NCBI GenBank assembly: GCA_019739225.1
Contig: JAHHDT010000004.1
Location: 1 to 64,000, forward strand
Length of the DNA stretch: 64,000 bases
Direction of reading: 5' to 3'
Origin: Aquamicrobium sp.
GTDB taxonomy: Bacteria; Pseudomonadota; Alphaproteobacteria; Rhizobiales; Rhizobiaceae
Under the pieces are notes generated by a model. It saw only the letters and a list, made by a program, of their open reading frames with translations. It searched no databases and had not been told where the DNA came from. A program made the translations under genes and the position numbers. Shown piece after piece: positions 43,477 through 53,411 of this stretch (positions are counted from its first letter, which is position 1; every line of letters begins with the position of its first letter).

Positions 43477-45981
43477 ATGACCTTGCCGTCTGTCCTTTCT
43501 CGTCTGATCGCGATGCTTGCGTTGCTGGCGGCGATGATGAGCTTCGCGCAATCCGTTCATGCCCAGAACGAGCCCGCGCCGACCCAATCCGGTCAGAGTG
43601 TTTCCTCTGCGCCGGCCGTAGGTCCGGGTGTCGTTGCCGAACAGCGCGAGAAGCTGGATCGGTATTCGGTGGCTGCCGACCGGTTCGAGGCCCAGATGCG
43701 CGCAAACGCCCAGAACGATTCGGCTCTCGTCGACGTTCGTGGCGGCCTTGAGGAGCTCTCCCGCGAACTCATCGCAAGCGGCGTCGCATTTCGTCCCCGT
43801 CTGAACACGATCAATGCAAGGCTGGACGAAATCGGTCCGCCGCGCGGCGAGGGCGAGCCGCCGGAACCCCCGGATCTGATCCTGGAACGGCAAGCCCTCG
43901 TCGATGAGAAGGCAGAGATCAACGCGCTGATCGGCAAGGCGGAGACGCTGTCGCTGCGCGTGAACGGCATGATAGAGGAGATCAACCAGACCCGGCGCGA
44001 CCTGTTCACCAACGAGCTGTCGCGCCGCTATGACATCTCGTCCGCACTTAACGGCGAGGTGCTCGGCGATCTCGCGGCCGAAACCCGCAGGCTTTCCGCC
44101 GCCGTCTCCTCCTGGATGCGATTTGTCCTCAATTTCAAGCTGCAGGCGGTTCTGCTCGCGACCTTCTACGCGCTTGTAGCCGCCGGCATTCTGATGATCG
44201 GGGGGCGGCGGCTCTTCGGTAATCTCTTCGATGCCGACCCGACCATCGAGAATCCGTCCTATCTCAGCAGGCTCTCCGTGGCCTTCTGGTCCACGCTGCT
44301 ACCGTCGGCCGCGCTCGGCGTGTTCCTCGCAGGAACCTATTTTTTCTACAACTACTACGGGGTCCTTCGCTACGACATCGCGCAGCTCATGGTGACGCTT
44401 TTCAACGTCATCGCCATTGTCTTCTTCGTCTATCGTCTTGCCCGGGCGGTCTTCGCACCACGCCTTCCGAACTGGCGCCTGCTACCCATGCAGACGGGTG
44501 CTGCCCGCGCGCTCTTCTGGGTCAGCCTTCTCGCCGCGATCGTCACCGGTGCGGACTTCTTCGCCAGCAAGATCAACGAGGTGATGCAGTCGCCGCTGTC
44601 GCTGACCGTCGCCAAGAGCCTGCTGGCGACCGTCATCGTCGGACTGTTGGTGATCGTGTTTGGGCTGGTTCGCCCCTACGTCAATGAAGATGGCACGTCG
44701 CGCGGTTGGAACTCCTATTTCAAGGCGCTGATCCTGCTGCTGGGCGCCGGCACTATCCTCGCCGCGTTTCTTGGCTATATCGGACTGGCTCGCTTCATCT
44801 CGCAGCAGGTGGTCATCACCGGCGCGATTCTGTCGACGATGTATATCGGCTATCTCTCCGCCGGTGCGATCTCCGAGATCGGCGGTTTCATGAACACGAG
44901 CTTCGGCCGCCGGCTCGATCGCAAGTATCACTTCGACGAAACGACGGAAGACCAGATCGGTCTTCTGCTTTCCGTCGTCATAAACGTGCTGGTGCTGGCC
45001 GTCGGCATCCCGCTGATCCTGCTGCAATGGGGTTTCCAGTGGGGCGATATCCGCCTCTGGACCTACAACATCGCCAACGAGATACGCATCGGCTCGATTT
45101 CCATCTCGCTGATCGGCATCCTGACGGGCTTCCTGCTTTTTCTCGTCGGATATCTCGGCACGCGCGGCTTTCAGCGCTGGCTCGATGGCAAGGTCATGGC
45201 GCGCGGCAAGGTCGATGCCGGCGTGCGCAACTCCATCAAGACGGCGGTGGGGTATGCCGGTATCGCCCTTGCCGCCTTGGTCGGCATATCGGCGGCGGGC
45301 ATCGACCTTTCCAACCTTGCACTCGTTGCCGGTGCGCTGTCGCTGGGCATCGGTTTCGGCCTGCAGAACATCGTCAACAATTTCGTCTCAGGCCTGATCC
45401 TGCTTGCGGAGCGGCCCTTCAAGGTCGGCGACTGGATCGTGGCCGGCGGCATCTCCGGCACCGTCAAGAAGATCAGCGTCCGCGCCACCGAGATCGAGAC
45501 GTTCCAGCGCCAGTCGGTGATCCTGCCCAACTCCGAGCTCATCAACGCGGCGGTCGGCAACTGGACCCATCGCAACCGCCTCGGCCGCGTCGACATCGCG
45601 GTCGGCGTTGCCTATCAGAGCGACCCGCGTCAGGTTCAGCAGATCCTTCTGGAAATCATTCGCGCCCAGCCCCAGGCGATGAAGAATCCCGAGCCGATGG
45701 TGGTCTTCATAGGGTTCGGCGCATCCTCACTGGATTTCGAGGTGCGCGCCTTCCTCTCCGACGTCACCACGCAGGTGGGCTTCATGAACGAGGTCCGCTT
45801 CCAGATTTTTGAGCGGTTCCGGGAAGAAGGCATCGAGATCCCGTTCCCGCAGCAGGATGTCTACATCAAGGAAATGCCGAAAGTGGCGGTTGAACAGGCT
45901 TTGCCACCCGCACCCGCCGAAGCTGCAAAACCTGCAAAACGCTCGACCCCGCAGGTGCGCCGCAAGGCCGCGCCGGAATAG
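43477..45981 (+). CDS. Mechanosensitive ion channel, MscS family with DUF3772-type N-terminus
   Basis: 834 residues from ATG 43477. A signal peptide (cleavage near SVHAQ) leads to a periplasmic helical region (about residues 60-210, DUF3772-like), then about ten membrane segments. The MscS core near residues 590-800 has the pore helix GALSLGIGFGLQNIVNNFVS, the beta domain ERPFKVGDWIVAGGISGTV and RATEIETFQRQSVILPNSEL. It would open on membrane tension during hypo-osmotic shock. The tail is Lys/Ala/Pro-rich. The upstream open frame to 43216 is shadow of soxB. Confidence 0.93.
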   Translation: MTLPSVLSRLIAMLALLAAMMSFAQSVHAQNEPAPTQSGQSVSSAPAVGPGVVAEQREKLDRYSVAADRFEAQMRANAQNDSALVDVRGGLEELSRELIASGVAFRPRLNTINARLDEIGPPRGEGEPPEPPDLILERQALVDEKAEINALIGKAETLSLRVNGMIEEINQTRRDLFTNELSRRYDISSALNGEVLGDLAAETRRLSAAVSSWMRFVLNFKLQAVLLATFYALVAAGILMIGGRRLFGNLFDADPTIENPSYLSRLSVAFWSTLLPSAALGVFLAGTYFFYNYYGVLRYDIAQLMVTLFNVIAIVFFVYRLARAVFAPRLPNWRLLPMQTGAARALFWVSLLAAIVTGADFFASKINEVMQSPLSLTVAKSLLATVIVGLLVIVFGLVRPYVNEDGTSRGWNSYFKALILLLGAGTILAAFLGYIGLARFISQQVVITGAILSTMYIGYLSAGAISEIGGFMNTSFGRRLDRKYHFDETTEDQIGLLLSVVINVLVLAVGIPLILLQWGFQWGDIRLWTYNIANEIRIGSISISLIGILTGFLLFLVGYLGTRGFQRWLDGKVMARGKVDAGVRNSIKTAVGYAGIALAALVGISAAGIDLSNLALVAGALSLGIGFGLQNIVNNFVSGLILLAERPFKVGDWIVAGGISGTVKKISVRATEIETFQRQSVILPNSELINAAVGNWTHRNRLGRVDIAVGVAYQSDPRQVQQILLEIIRAQPQAMKNPEPMVVFIGFGASSLDFEVRAFLSDVTTQVGFMNEVRFQIFERFREEGIEIPFPQQDVYIKEMPKVAVEQALPPAPAEAAKPAKRSTPQVRRKAAPE

Positions 45982-46071
45982 CGTTCAGTTGGCGTTCAGC
46001 TTCAGGCCGCTATAAAGGAACGCGAAAAGGGCGAAAGCCCGAATGCGAACAGAGGCGGTGGACACACCGAA

Positions 46072-46347
46072 ATGCCGATGAAGAACATGCTGATCATGAC
46101 CGTGCTTGCTGGTGCACTCGTTGCCCCGACGGCGGCTTTCTCCGCGACGGTCACCAACCGCGACGGCTCCGCCCACACGCTGGTCGTCAGCGAAGGCGGC
46201 AGTCAGGTCGAGGTGAGCATCGGGGCAGGCGAGACGATCGAGATCTGTCCGCAGGGCTGCTTCGTGACCATGCCCAACGGCGACCGCGAGGTCCTCACAG
46301 GCCCCGAGACGCTGGAGATCGAGGGCGGTCGCGGCAAGATCCTCTAA
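46072..46347 (+). CDS. Small secreted protein, hypothetical
   Basis: 91 residues: signal peptide MPMKNMLIMTVLAGALVAPT to AAFS, then a mature beta-rich domain (TVTNRDGSAHTLVVSEGG; GAGETIEICPQGCFVTMPNG) with a CPQGC pair that may form a small disulfide loop. The family is common in rhizobia but uncharacterised. An in-frame ATG at codon 3 could also start it. A hairpin terminator follows. Confidence 0.85.
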   Translation: MPMKNMLIMTVLAGALVAPTAAFSATVTNRDGSAHTLVVSEGGSQVEVSIGAGETIEICPQGCFVTMPNGDREVLTGPETLEIEGGRGKIL

Positions 46348-46369
46348 GCCAAGCAACAGCGATTGCTTG

Positions 46370-46392
46370 ACGGCCGGGCCAGCCCCGGCCGT
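46370..46392 (+). terminator. Probable Rho-independent terminator after small secreted gene
   Basis: Perfect 9-bp stem, ACGGCCGGG (46370-46378) with CCCGGCCGT (46384-46392), a 5-base loop and then TTTGCATTTT. The T-rich tail is imperfect but the position, 23 bases after the stop, fits. Confidence 0.65.
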
Positions 46393-46516
46393 TTGCATTT
46401 TGCGATTGCGGCGGCAGGCCGTCGCGCCGCGTTTCGGCGATGTCGCAAACAGGCTGCAAACCGCCTGCTGCGCCGCCCTATAGTCTGCGCCGAAAACCAT
46501 CTTGGAGTCGCGGGCA

Positions 46517-49078
46517 ATGGCAGGGTTTCCGGAAAAGGCTAAGGTCGTCATCATCGGGCTCGGCGGCATCGTCGGCGCATCGATCGCGCACCACCTCATC
46601 GAGCGCGGCTGGGACGACATCGTCGGCATCGACAAGTCCGGCATCCCGACGGACATCGGCTCGACGGCGCACGCCTCGGACTTCTGCTACACGACCAGCC
46701 ACGACTATCTCTCGGTCTGGACGACCCAGTATTCCATCGATTTCTTCGAAAAGATGGGTCACTACGCGCGCGTCGGCGGGCTGGAAGTTGCGCGCACCGG
46801 CGACGATACCTGGATGGACGAGATCAAGCGCAAGGTCTCGTCCGCCAAGGCCTTCGGCACCCGCGCGCACCTCGTCACGCCGGAAGAGATCAAGAAGCTG
46901 TTCCCCCTGATCGAGCAGGACCAGGTCATGGGCGGCATGTTCGATCCTGACGCCGGCCTCGTCGTGCCGCGGTCGCAGACGGTTGCCGGCAAGCTGGTCG
47001 ACGCGGCGGAAAAGTCCGGCAAGCTGAAAGCCTTCGCCAACACGCCCGCCCAGTCGCTCATCGTCGAGAACGGTCGCATCAAGGGCGTCGTTACCCATCG
47101 CGGCACGATCATGGCTGACCACGTGGTCGTCTGTGCCGGCATCTGGGGCCGTCTCATCGCGGAAATGGTCGGCGAGGATCTGCCGGTCATGCCGGTCGAT
47201 CACCCGCTCACCTTCTTCGGTCCCTTCAACGAATTCGAGGGCACGGGCAAGGACATCGGCTATCCGCTGCTACGCGACCAGGGCAATTCCGCCTATATGC
47301 GCGACACCGGCGACCCGAAGACCACCGAGGGCGGCCAGATCGAGTGGGGCTACTACGAGACCGACAATCCGCGCCTCTGCCACCCGCGCGAACTCCTCGA
47401 GAAGGATCAGGCGCGCCTGTCGCCCTCCCAGCGCGACCTCGACATGGAGCAGATCATCGAGCCGCTGGAGCGCGCGATCGAGCTGACGCCGATCCTCGGC
47501 GAGATCGGCTACAACGAGAGCCATTCCTTCAACGGCCTGCTGCAGGTGTCGGCCGCCGGCGGTCCGTCCTGCGGCGAAAGCCAGAAGGTGAGGGGGCTCT
47601 GGTACTGCGTCGCCATCTGGGTCAAGGACGGCCCCGGCTACGGCAAGCTCATCGCCGACTGGATGACGGACGGCCGCACCGAGATCGACCACAATTCGAT
47701 CGACTACGCCCGCTTCTATCCGCATCAGCTTGAGGAAGGCTTCATCGAGGGCCGCACCCGCGAGGCCGCGCAGAAGATCTATTTCCCCGCCATCCACCCG
47801 CGCGAGCCCTACGCGACGGGCCGCAACGTCAAGCGTTCGCCCTTCTACGAGCGCGAGGTCGAGCTTGGCGGCTACTTCATGGAGCTCGGCGGCTGGGAGC
47901 GCGCGCACGGCTACGCCGCCAACGAGCACCTGCTCGAAAAATACGGCAACCGCGTTCCGGTTCGCGAAAACGAGTGGGACAACCGCCATTTCTGGCGCGT
48001 CTCCAACGCCGAGCATCTGGCGATGAGCGAGGATTGCGGCATCGTCAATCTGTCGCATTTCCACATGGTCGACATAGATGGGCCCGACCACGTCGCGCTG
48101 CTCGAATGGCTGTGCGCGGCGAAGATTGGCGGCGACGGCAATGTCGGCAAGGGCATCTACACCCACTTCCTCGACGATGAGGGCATGGTGCGCGCCGACT
48201 TCACCGTCTTCCGCATGGAAGACCGCTGCCGCCTCGTCAACGGCGCGGACGCCGGCCCGCGCGACTTCCACTACATGAAGCGCGTCGCGGAGGATCGCGG
48301 CCTCGACGTCACCATCACAGACGTCTCGGAGAAATTCGTCACCATCGGCATCTGGGGGCCCAACGCCCGCCAGACGCTGAAGAAGGTGGTTGCGGACCCG
48401 ACGGGCCTCGATCCCGAAAACTTCCCCTTCGCCGCCATCAAGCCGATCGAGATCGCCGGCAAGCGCGTCACCGCCTTCCGCATCTCCTATGTTGGCGAGC
48501 AGGGCTGGGAGCTGCACATGCGCTACGAGGACGGGCTTGCCGTCTGGGACGCCCTGCACTCCACCGGCGTCATGGCCTTCGGCGTCGAGACCTACGCCAA
48601 TTCGCGCCGCATGGAAAAGTCGCTGCGCCTGCAGAACGCCGACCTTCTGACGCAATACAACCTGCTGGAAGCCGACCTTGCCCGCCCAAAGGTCAAGGAG
48701 GCCGATTTCCGCGGCAAGACGAAGCATCTCGAATACAAGGCCAGGCCCCACCAGCCGGCCATGCTCTGCACGCTGGTGATGAAGGAGAACACCGACAAGG
48801 CCGGCGTCGCCCGCTATCCCGTCGGCACCATGCCGGTGCTCGATCCCGAGACGGGCGAGACGCTGGTCGACGAACTCGGCCGCCGCTCCTACACCACCTC
48901 CATCGCCTACGGCCCGACCATCGGCAACAACATCGCGCTCGCCTATCTGCCCTGGGCGTACTGCCAGCAGGGCCGCAACCTGGCCGTCGAGTATTTCGGA
49001 GAAACCTACCCGGTCGAGGTCGCAGCCGTCGGTTACCAGCCGCTCTACGACCCCGAAAACCTCAAGCCGCGGAGCTGA
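46517..49078 (+). CDS. FAD-GcvT fusion oxidoreductase (paralog 3), divergent flavin motif
   Basis: 853 residues from ATG 46517 (a TTG at 46502 would add five). The FAD domain begins VVIIGLGGIVGASIAHHLIE. Where paralogs 1 and 2 have TWHAAG this one has GSTAHASDFCYTTS, keeping the His but not the Trp. The GcvT half has HFLDDEGMVRADFTVFRM with the expected Asp and YVGEQGWELHMRYEDGLAVW. It probably demethylates another N-methyl or related one-carbon donor and loads tetrahydrofolate. It is transcribed alone, on the opposite strand to the other two. Confidence 0.87.
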   Translation: MAGFPEKAKVVIIGLGGIVGASIAHHLIERGWDDIVGIDKSGIPTDIGSTAHASDFCYTTSHDYLSVWTTQYSIDFFEKMGHYARVGGLEVARTGDDTWMDEIKRKVSSAKAFGTRAHLVTPEEIKKLFPLIEQDQVMGGMFDPDAGLVVPRSQTVAGKLVDAAEKSGKLKAFANTPAQSLIVENGRIKGVVTHRGTIMADHVVVCAGIWGRLIAEMVGEDLPVMPVDHPLTFFGPFNEFEGTGKDIGYPLLRDQGNSAYMRDTGDPKTTEGGQIEWGYYETDNPRLCHPRELLEKDQARLSPSQRDLDMEQIIEPLERAIELTPILGEIGYNESHSFNGLLQVSAAGGPSCGESQKVRGLWYCVAIWVKDGPGYGKLIADWMTDGRTEIDHNSIDYARFYPHQLEEGFIEGRTREAAQKIYFPAIHPREPYATGRNVKRSPFYEREVELGGYFMELGGWERAHGYAANEHLLEKYGNRVPVRENEWDNRHFWRVSNAEHLAMSEDCGIVNLSHFHMVDIDGPDHVALLEWLCAAKIGGDGNVGKGIYTHFLDDEGMVRADFTVFRMEDRCRLVNGADAGPRDFHYMKRVAEDRGLDVTITDVSEKFVTIGIWGPNARQTLKKVVADPTGLDPENFPFAAIKPIEIAGKRVTAFRISYVGEQGWELHMRYEDGLAVWDALHSTGVMAFGVETYANSRRMEKSLRLQNADLLTQYNLLEADLARPKVKEADFRGKTKHLEYKARPHQPAMLCTLVMKENTDKAGVARYPVGTMPVLDPETGETLVDELGRRSYTTSIAYGPTIGNNIALAYLPWAYCQQGRNLAVEYFGETYPVEVAAVGYQPLYDPENLKPRS

Positions 49079-49095
49079 CCTGCATTTCGATGCAG

Positions 49096-49332
49096 TGCGT
49101 CCTTCGAGGCTCGCTCCGCTCGCACCTCAGGATGAGGGAGGTTGGCATTCGAACCCACGACGCAGCGGGCTCGAAGCATGACAGCCCTCATCCTGAGGTA
49201 CGACCCTGAGCTTGTCGAAGGCGAGCCTGTAAGGACGCTCCACCACGTTCTTCGAGCCCCAGGCTTGCGGAAGCGATGCACAACCTCCCTCATCCTTAGG
49301 TGCGAGCGGAGCGAGCCTCGAAGGACGCACCC
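49096..49332. repeat. Palindromic repeat elements, family A (three units)
   Basis: Unit 1 (49096-49143) includes GCGTCCTTCGAGGCTCGCTC. Unit 2 (49183-49237) is a degenerate inverted copy with ACCCTGAGCTTGTCGAAGGC. Unit 3 (49281-49332) is the inverted partner of unit 1. They are the same family as 16381-16573. They occupy the 345-base gap between paralog 3 and the DUF1194 gene; no coding sequence is seen. Confidence 0.85.
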
Positions 49333-49423
49333 CTTTGTTCCTCTCCCGAAATTGTGATGGGAAAGTCCGGGCTTCGGCCGTTCCCTTTCTTCCCAACGGC
49401 CGCACTTTCCCTATCCTTGCGTC

Positions 49424-50257
49424 ATGTCACATGCTGCGCGACTCAAGCTTGCGTTGCAGGCTTGTCTTCCTCTGGCGATGGCTTCCGCCGCACCCACGGC
49501 GGCCCGCGCCGACATCGTCGACGTCGAGCTGATCCTTGCGGTCGACGTCTCGCTCTCCATGTCTCCCGGCGAACTGGCCATCCAGCGTGACGGCTATGCG
49601 GCCGCACTCACGAGCCAGCAGGTCATCGACGCCATCCGCGACGGCGTCCACGGCAAGATCGCGATCACCTATGTCGAGTGGGCGGGCGTCACCGTGCAGA
49701 ACATCGTGGTGCCATGGACCATCGTCAGCAATCACGAGGAGGCGCAGGCCTTCGCCGAGAAGCTGACGCTGCACCCGCCAAACAGCGCGCGGCGCACCTC
49801 GATCTCCGGCGCGCTGACCTTCGCCGGCGACATGTTCGCCGAAAGCCCCCATCGCGGCATGAAGCGTGTGGTCGACATCTCCGGCGATGGCCCCAACAAT
49901 CAGGGCGGACTGGTCGTTCCCGCCCGCGACGCGCTGGTCGAGCAGGGCATCACCATCAATGGTCTGCCGCTGATGACCACCGGCGGCTACTCCAGCGTTT
50001 ACGATCTCGCCAATCTCGATCTCTACTACCAGAACTGTGTCATCGGCGGCCCGGGCGCCTTCATGATCCCGGTCAACGACTGGGACCAGTTCCCCGAGGC
50101 CGTGCGCCGCAAGCTGGTGCTCGAGCTCGCAGGCGGCCCGCCGCCCGATCGACCGACTCACAGCTACGTCGTCCCCGCCGTCACGCGGGATTCGACCGAC
50201 TGCGAGGTCGGCGAGAAGATGTGGCGCGACCGCTCCTGGATGTGGGATAACCGCTAG
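49424..50257 (+). CDS. DUF1194-family secreted VWA-like protein
   Basis: 277 residues. A signal peptide (cleavage near TAARA/DIV) precedes a von Willebrand A-like domain. The MIDAS metal-site motif DVSLSMS is in LILAVDVSLSMSPGEL, and the later strand reads VVDISGDGPNNQG. DUF1194 proteins are exported, metal-dependent adhesion-type domains of unknown role. Single gene; the repeat cluster lies upstream and aspS downstream. Confidence 0.9.
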   Translation: MSHAARLKLALQACLPLAMASAAPTAARADIVDVELILAVDVSLSMSPGELAIQRDGYAAALTSQQVIDAIRDGVHGKIAITYVEWAGVTVQNIVVPWTIVSNHEEAQAFAEKLTLHPPNSARRTSISGALTFAGDMFAESPHRGMKRVVDISGDGPNNQGGLVVPARDALVEQGITINGLPLMTTGGYSSVYDLANLDLYYQNCVIGGPGAFMIPVNDWDQFPEAVRRKLVLELAGGPPPDRPTHSYVVPAVTRDSTDCEVGEKMWRDRSWMWDNR

Positions 50258-50386
50258 CTTCGCGTCCGGCAGTTTGCGCCACCCGGCATTACCTTGACAA
50301 ATCACGCCTCCCATGCGCTTTTCCGCGCGAATTTCAGGGCGCGTGGCGCGCCCCTCGCAAGCTTCTGACAATCGAAAGACTTACCC

Positions 50387-52177
50387 ATGCATCGTTACCG
50401 CAGCCACACCTGCGCACAGTTGAGAAAGGCCGATGTCGGCCAGACCGTCCGCCTGTCGGGCTGGGTCCATCGCGTGCGCGATCACGGCGGCCTGCTGTTC
50501 ATCGACCTTCGCGATCACTACGGCCTCACCCAGGTCGTCGCCGATCCGGATTCGCCGGCATTCTCGATTGCCGAGACCGTGCGCGGCGAGTGGGTCATCC
50601 GCGTCGACGGAGAGGTCAAGGCGCGCACGGCCGAGACCGTCAACGCCAACCTGCCGACCGGCGAGATCGAGATTTTCGCGCGCGACATGGAAGTCCTGTC
50701 CGGCGCGAAGGAACTGCCGCTGCCGGTCTTCGGCGAGCCGGATTACCCGGAAGACATCCGCCTCAAATACCGCTTCCTCGACCTGCGCCGCGACACGCTG
50801 CACCGCAACCTCGTCCAGCGCACCAAGATCATAGCGGAGATGCGCAGGCGCATGGCCGATGTCGGCTTCACCGAATATTCGACGCCGATCCTCACGGCTT
50901 CCAGCCCCGAGGGCGCGCGCGACTTCCTGGTGCCGAGCCGTATCCACGAGGGCAAGTTCTACGCGCTGCCGCAGGCGCCGCAGATCTACAAGCAGCTCAT
51001 CATGGTCTCAGGCTTCGACCGCTATTTCCAGATCGCGCCCTGCTTCCGCGACGAGGACCCGCGCGCCGACCGCCTGCCGGGCGAGTTCTACCAGCTCGAC
51101 CTCGAGATGAGCTTTGTCGAGCAGGACGACGTTCTGGCAACCATGGAGCCGGTCCTGCGCGGCGTGTTCGAGACCTTCGCCAACGGCAAGCCGGTCACGC
51201 AGTCCTTCCCGCGCATTGCCTATGACGAGGCCATGCGCAAATACGGCTCCGACAAGCCGGACCTGCGCAACCCCATCGTCATGGAAGACGTATCGGAGCA
51301 TTTCCGCGGCTCCGGCTTCAAGGTATTCGCCAACATCCTCGCCAACGATCCCAAGGCTGAGGTCTGGGCGATTCCGGCGAAGACCGGCGGCAGCCGCGCC
51401 TTCTGCGACCGCATGAATTCGTGGGCGCAGGGCGAGGGCCAGCCGGGGCTGGGCTACATCTTCTGGCGCAAGGAAGGCGAGGCGCTGGAAGGGGCTGGCC
51501 CGCTAGCCAAGAACATTGGCGAGGAGCGCACCGAAGCGATCCGCCAGCAGCTCGGGCTCGATGACGGCGATGCCTGTTTCTTCGTCGCCGGCGACCCGAA
51601 GAAGTTCGTCGCCTTTGCCGGTGCCGCGCGCACCCGGGCTGGCGAGGAGCTGAACCTCGTCGACCGCGACCGCTTCGAGCTTTGCTGGATCGTCGACTTC
51701 CCCTTCTACGAGTGGAACGAGGACGAGAAGAAGGTCGATTTCGGCCACAACCCGTTCTCCATGCCGCAGGGCGGCATCGAAGCGCTGGAGGGGCAGGATC
51801 CGCTCACCATCAAGGCGTTCCAGTACGACATGGTCTGCAACGGCTTCGAGATCGCATCGGGCGGCATCCGCAACCATCTGCCGGAGACGATGGTCAAGGC
51901 GTTCGAGATCGTCGGCCTGGACAGGCAGACGGTCGAGGATCGCTTCGGCGGCCTCTACCGCGCCTTCCAGTACGGCGCACCGCCCCATGGCGGCATGGCG
52001 GCCGGCGTCGACCGCATCGTCATGCTGCTCACCGGCGCAAAGAACCTGCGCGAGATCACTATGTTCCCGATGAACCAGCAGGCGCAGGACCTGCTGATGA
52101 ACGCGCCCGCCGAAGCCTCACCCGCGCAGCTTCGCGAACTGCACCTGCGCACCGTCGTCTCGAAGAAGGACGATTAG
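50387..52177 (+). CDS. aspS: Aspartate-tRNA ligase
   Basis: 596 residues, the bacterial-type length. The N-terminal OB-fold anticodon domain has [20 protein letters not shown]. Class II motif 2 is the [20 protein letters not shown] stretch and motif 3 is [22 protein letters not shown] insert domain sits between. It charges tRNA-Asp, and in alphaproteobacteria often also tRNA-Asn (non-discriminating). A TTGACA at 50294-50299 could be a -35 element, but the matching -10 is weak. Confidence 0.97.
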   Translation: MHRYRSHTCAQLRKADVGQTVRLSGWVHRVRDHGGLLFIDLRDHYGLTQVVADPDSPAFSIAETVRGEWVIRVDGEVKARTAETVNANLPTGEIEIFARDMEVLSGAKELPLPVFGEPDYPEDIRLKYRFLDLRRDTLHRNLVQRTKIIAEMRRRMADVGFTEYSTPILTASSPEGARDFLVPSRIHEGKFYALPQAPQIYKQLIMVSGFDRYFQIAPCFRDEDPRADRLPGEFYQLDLEMSFVEQDDVLATMEPVLRGVFETFANGKPVTQSFPRIAYDEAMRKYGSDKPDLRNPIVMEDVSEHFRGSGFKVFANILANDPKAEVWAIPAKTGGSRAFCDRMNSWAQGEGQPGLGYIFWRKEGEALEGAGPLAKNIGEERTEAIRQQLGLDDGDACFFVAGDPKKFVAFAGAARTRAGEELNLVDRDRFELCWIVDFPFYEWNEDEKKVDFGHNPFSMPQGGIEALEGQDPLTIKAFQYDMVCNGFEIASGGIRNHLPETMVKAFEIVGLDRQTVEDRFGGLYRAFQYGAPPHGGMAAGVDRIVMLLTGAKNLREITMFPMNQQAQDLLMNAPAEASPAQLRELHLRTVVSKKDD

Positions 52178-52179
52178 AT

Positions 52180-52332
52180 CGGTTCAGGTTTTCACTGAAC
52201 CGCACCCTCGGTCCCTTCGGGACACCTCCACCGTAAACAGGGGAGAATCGAGGGCGCGGCCGGCTGCGACGCTGGTTCCTCCCCTGCAAAGCGGGTGAGC
52301 GGGACCGCCAAAGGCGGTGGAGGGGGCGTTGG
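52180..52332. repeat. Hairpin and palindromic repeat element, family D (copy 2)
   Basis: Begins with an 8-bp hairpin, CGGTTCAG (52180-52187) with CTGAACCG (52195-52202), right after aspS. It continues with GC-rich blocks including ACCTCCACCGTAAACAGGGG and CCGCCAAAGGCGG in the same order as the 37789-37920 element. From 52333 to 52613 I see another GC-rich CCCCCGCTTGCGGGGG-type dyad but no gene. Confidence 0.75.
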
Positions 52333-52613
52333 CTACGGAGGGTTCCGCCTCATCCACAAATGCGTTGGAGACAAGCTGCTCCCGCCGGAAGTACGTCATC
52401 ATTGCCGGCCGCGCCGTCCCTCATCGCCCTGCCGGGCACTTCTCCCCGGCGAAGGACTGGGAAAAGAGAGCCTTCGTCGCTGCTTTCGCCAATCACCGGC
52501 GTTGAAGAACTGCCACTGAGCAAGCAGCCGGCTTTTCCTCGCCCCCGCTTGCGGGGGAGAGGTGTCGAGGCGGAGCCGAGACGGAGAGGGGGAACCCCCT
52601 CTCCACCGCTGCA

Positions 52614-53411
52614 TCACCCGACCCCCACCGCCAGCCTTTTGCCTGCCCCCGCGACGCGCTCGTCGGCGCGCAGCGTCAGCACCGACACGCCGGAAGCTGT
52701 CACCGCCACGGTGTGCTCGAACTGCGCGGAGAGCGAGCCGTCCCGCGTCACCACGGTCCAGCCGTCGTCCTGCGTCTTCACGCTCCTTCGGCCGCGGTTG
52801 AGCATCGGCTCGATGGTGAAGACCATGCCCTCGCGCAGCACCGTGCCGGTTCCGGGCTTGCCGAAATGCGGCACCTGCGGTTCCTCGTGCATCTCCCGCC
52901 CGATACCGTGCCCGCAGAACTCGCGCACCACCGAATAGCCGTTTCGCTTGGCGTGCCGCTCGATCGCCCAGCCGACATCGCCGAGCGTCGCGCCCGGCCG
53001 CACCGCGTTAATGCCCAACCAGAGCGCCTCGTAGGTGGTCTGCACCAGCCGTCTGGCCGCCGGGTTCACGTCGCCGACGAGGTAGGTCTTGCTGGAATCG
53101 GCGATGTAGCCGTCCTTCTCCAGCGTGATATCGAGATTGACGATATCGCCATCCCGAAGCACGTCCGCCTGCGAAGGCACCCCGTGGCAGACCACCTCGT
53201 TGATCGAGGAATTCAGCACGAAGCCGTAGCCATATTGTCCCTTGCTCGCCGGGCGCGCCTTGAGGTCGTCGACGATGAAGCGCTCCACCATATCGTTGAT
53301 CTCGAGCGTCGACTTGCCAGCCAGCGGCGTGCGGTCCAGCAGCTCGAACACCGACGCCAGCAGCCGGCCGGACGCGGCCAGCAGCTCCAGTTCCTTCGGC
53401 GTCTTGATCAC
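52614..53411 (-). CDS. map: Methionine aminopeptidase, type I
   Basis: 265 residues. The five metal ligands are all present: Asp in NLDITLEKDG, Asp in YIADSSKTY, His in FCGHGIGREMHEEP, Glu in VFTIEPML and Glu in SAQFEHTVAVT. It removes the initiator Met from new proteins. It starts at a GTG (53411) that overlaps the stop of the ParD-like gene (GTGA), so the two are translationally coupled. This pairing suggests a specialised or second Map rather than the housekeeping one beside rpsB/rpsM, but that needs the whole genome. Confidence 0.94.
   Translation of the reverse strand: MIKTPKELELLAASGRLLASVFELLDRTPLAGKSTLEINDMVERFIVDDLKARPASKGQYGYGFVLNSSINEVVCHGVPSQADVLRDGDIVNLDITLEKDGYIADSSKTYLVGDVNPAARRLVQTTYEALWLGINAVRPGATLGDVGWAIERHAKRNGYSVVREFCGHGIGREMHEEPQVPHFGKPGTGTVLREGMVFTIEPMLNRGRRSVKTQDDGWTVVTRDGSLSAQFEHTVAVTASGVSVLTLRADERVAGAGKRLAVGVG

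Noticed and set aside
47270-48751. 493-codon open frame antisense to paralog 3
   Set aside because: Shadow of a strong coding frame; no ribosome-binding site, no recognisable domain.
49096-49332. Repeat cluster considered as a CRISPR array
   Set aside because: Units are inverted rather than direct, unequal in length and spacing, and no cas gene is near.
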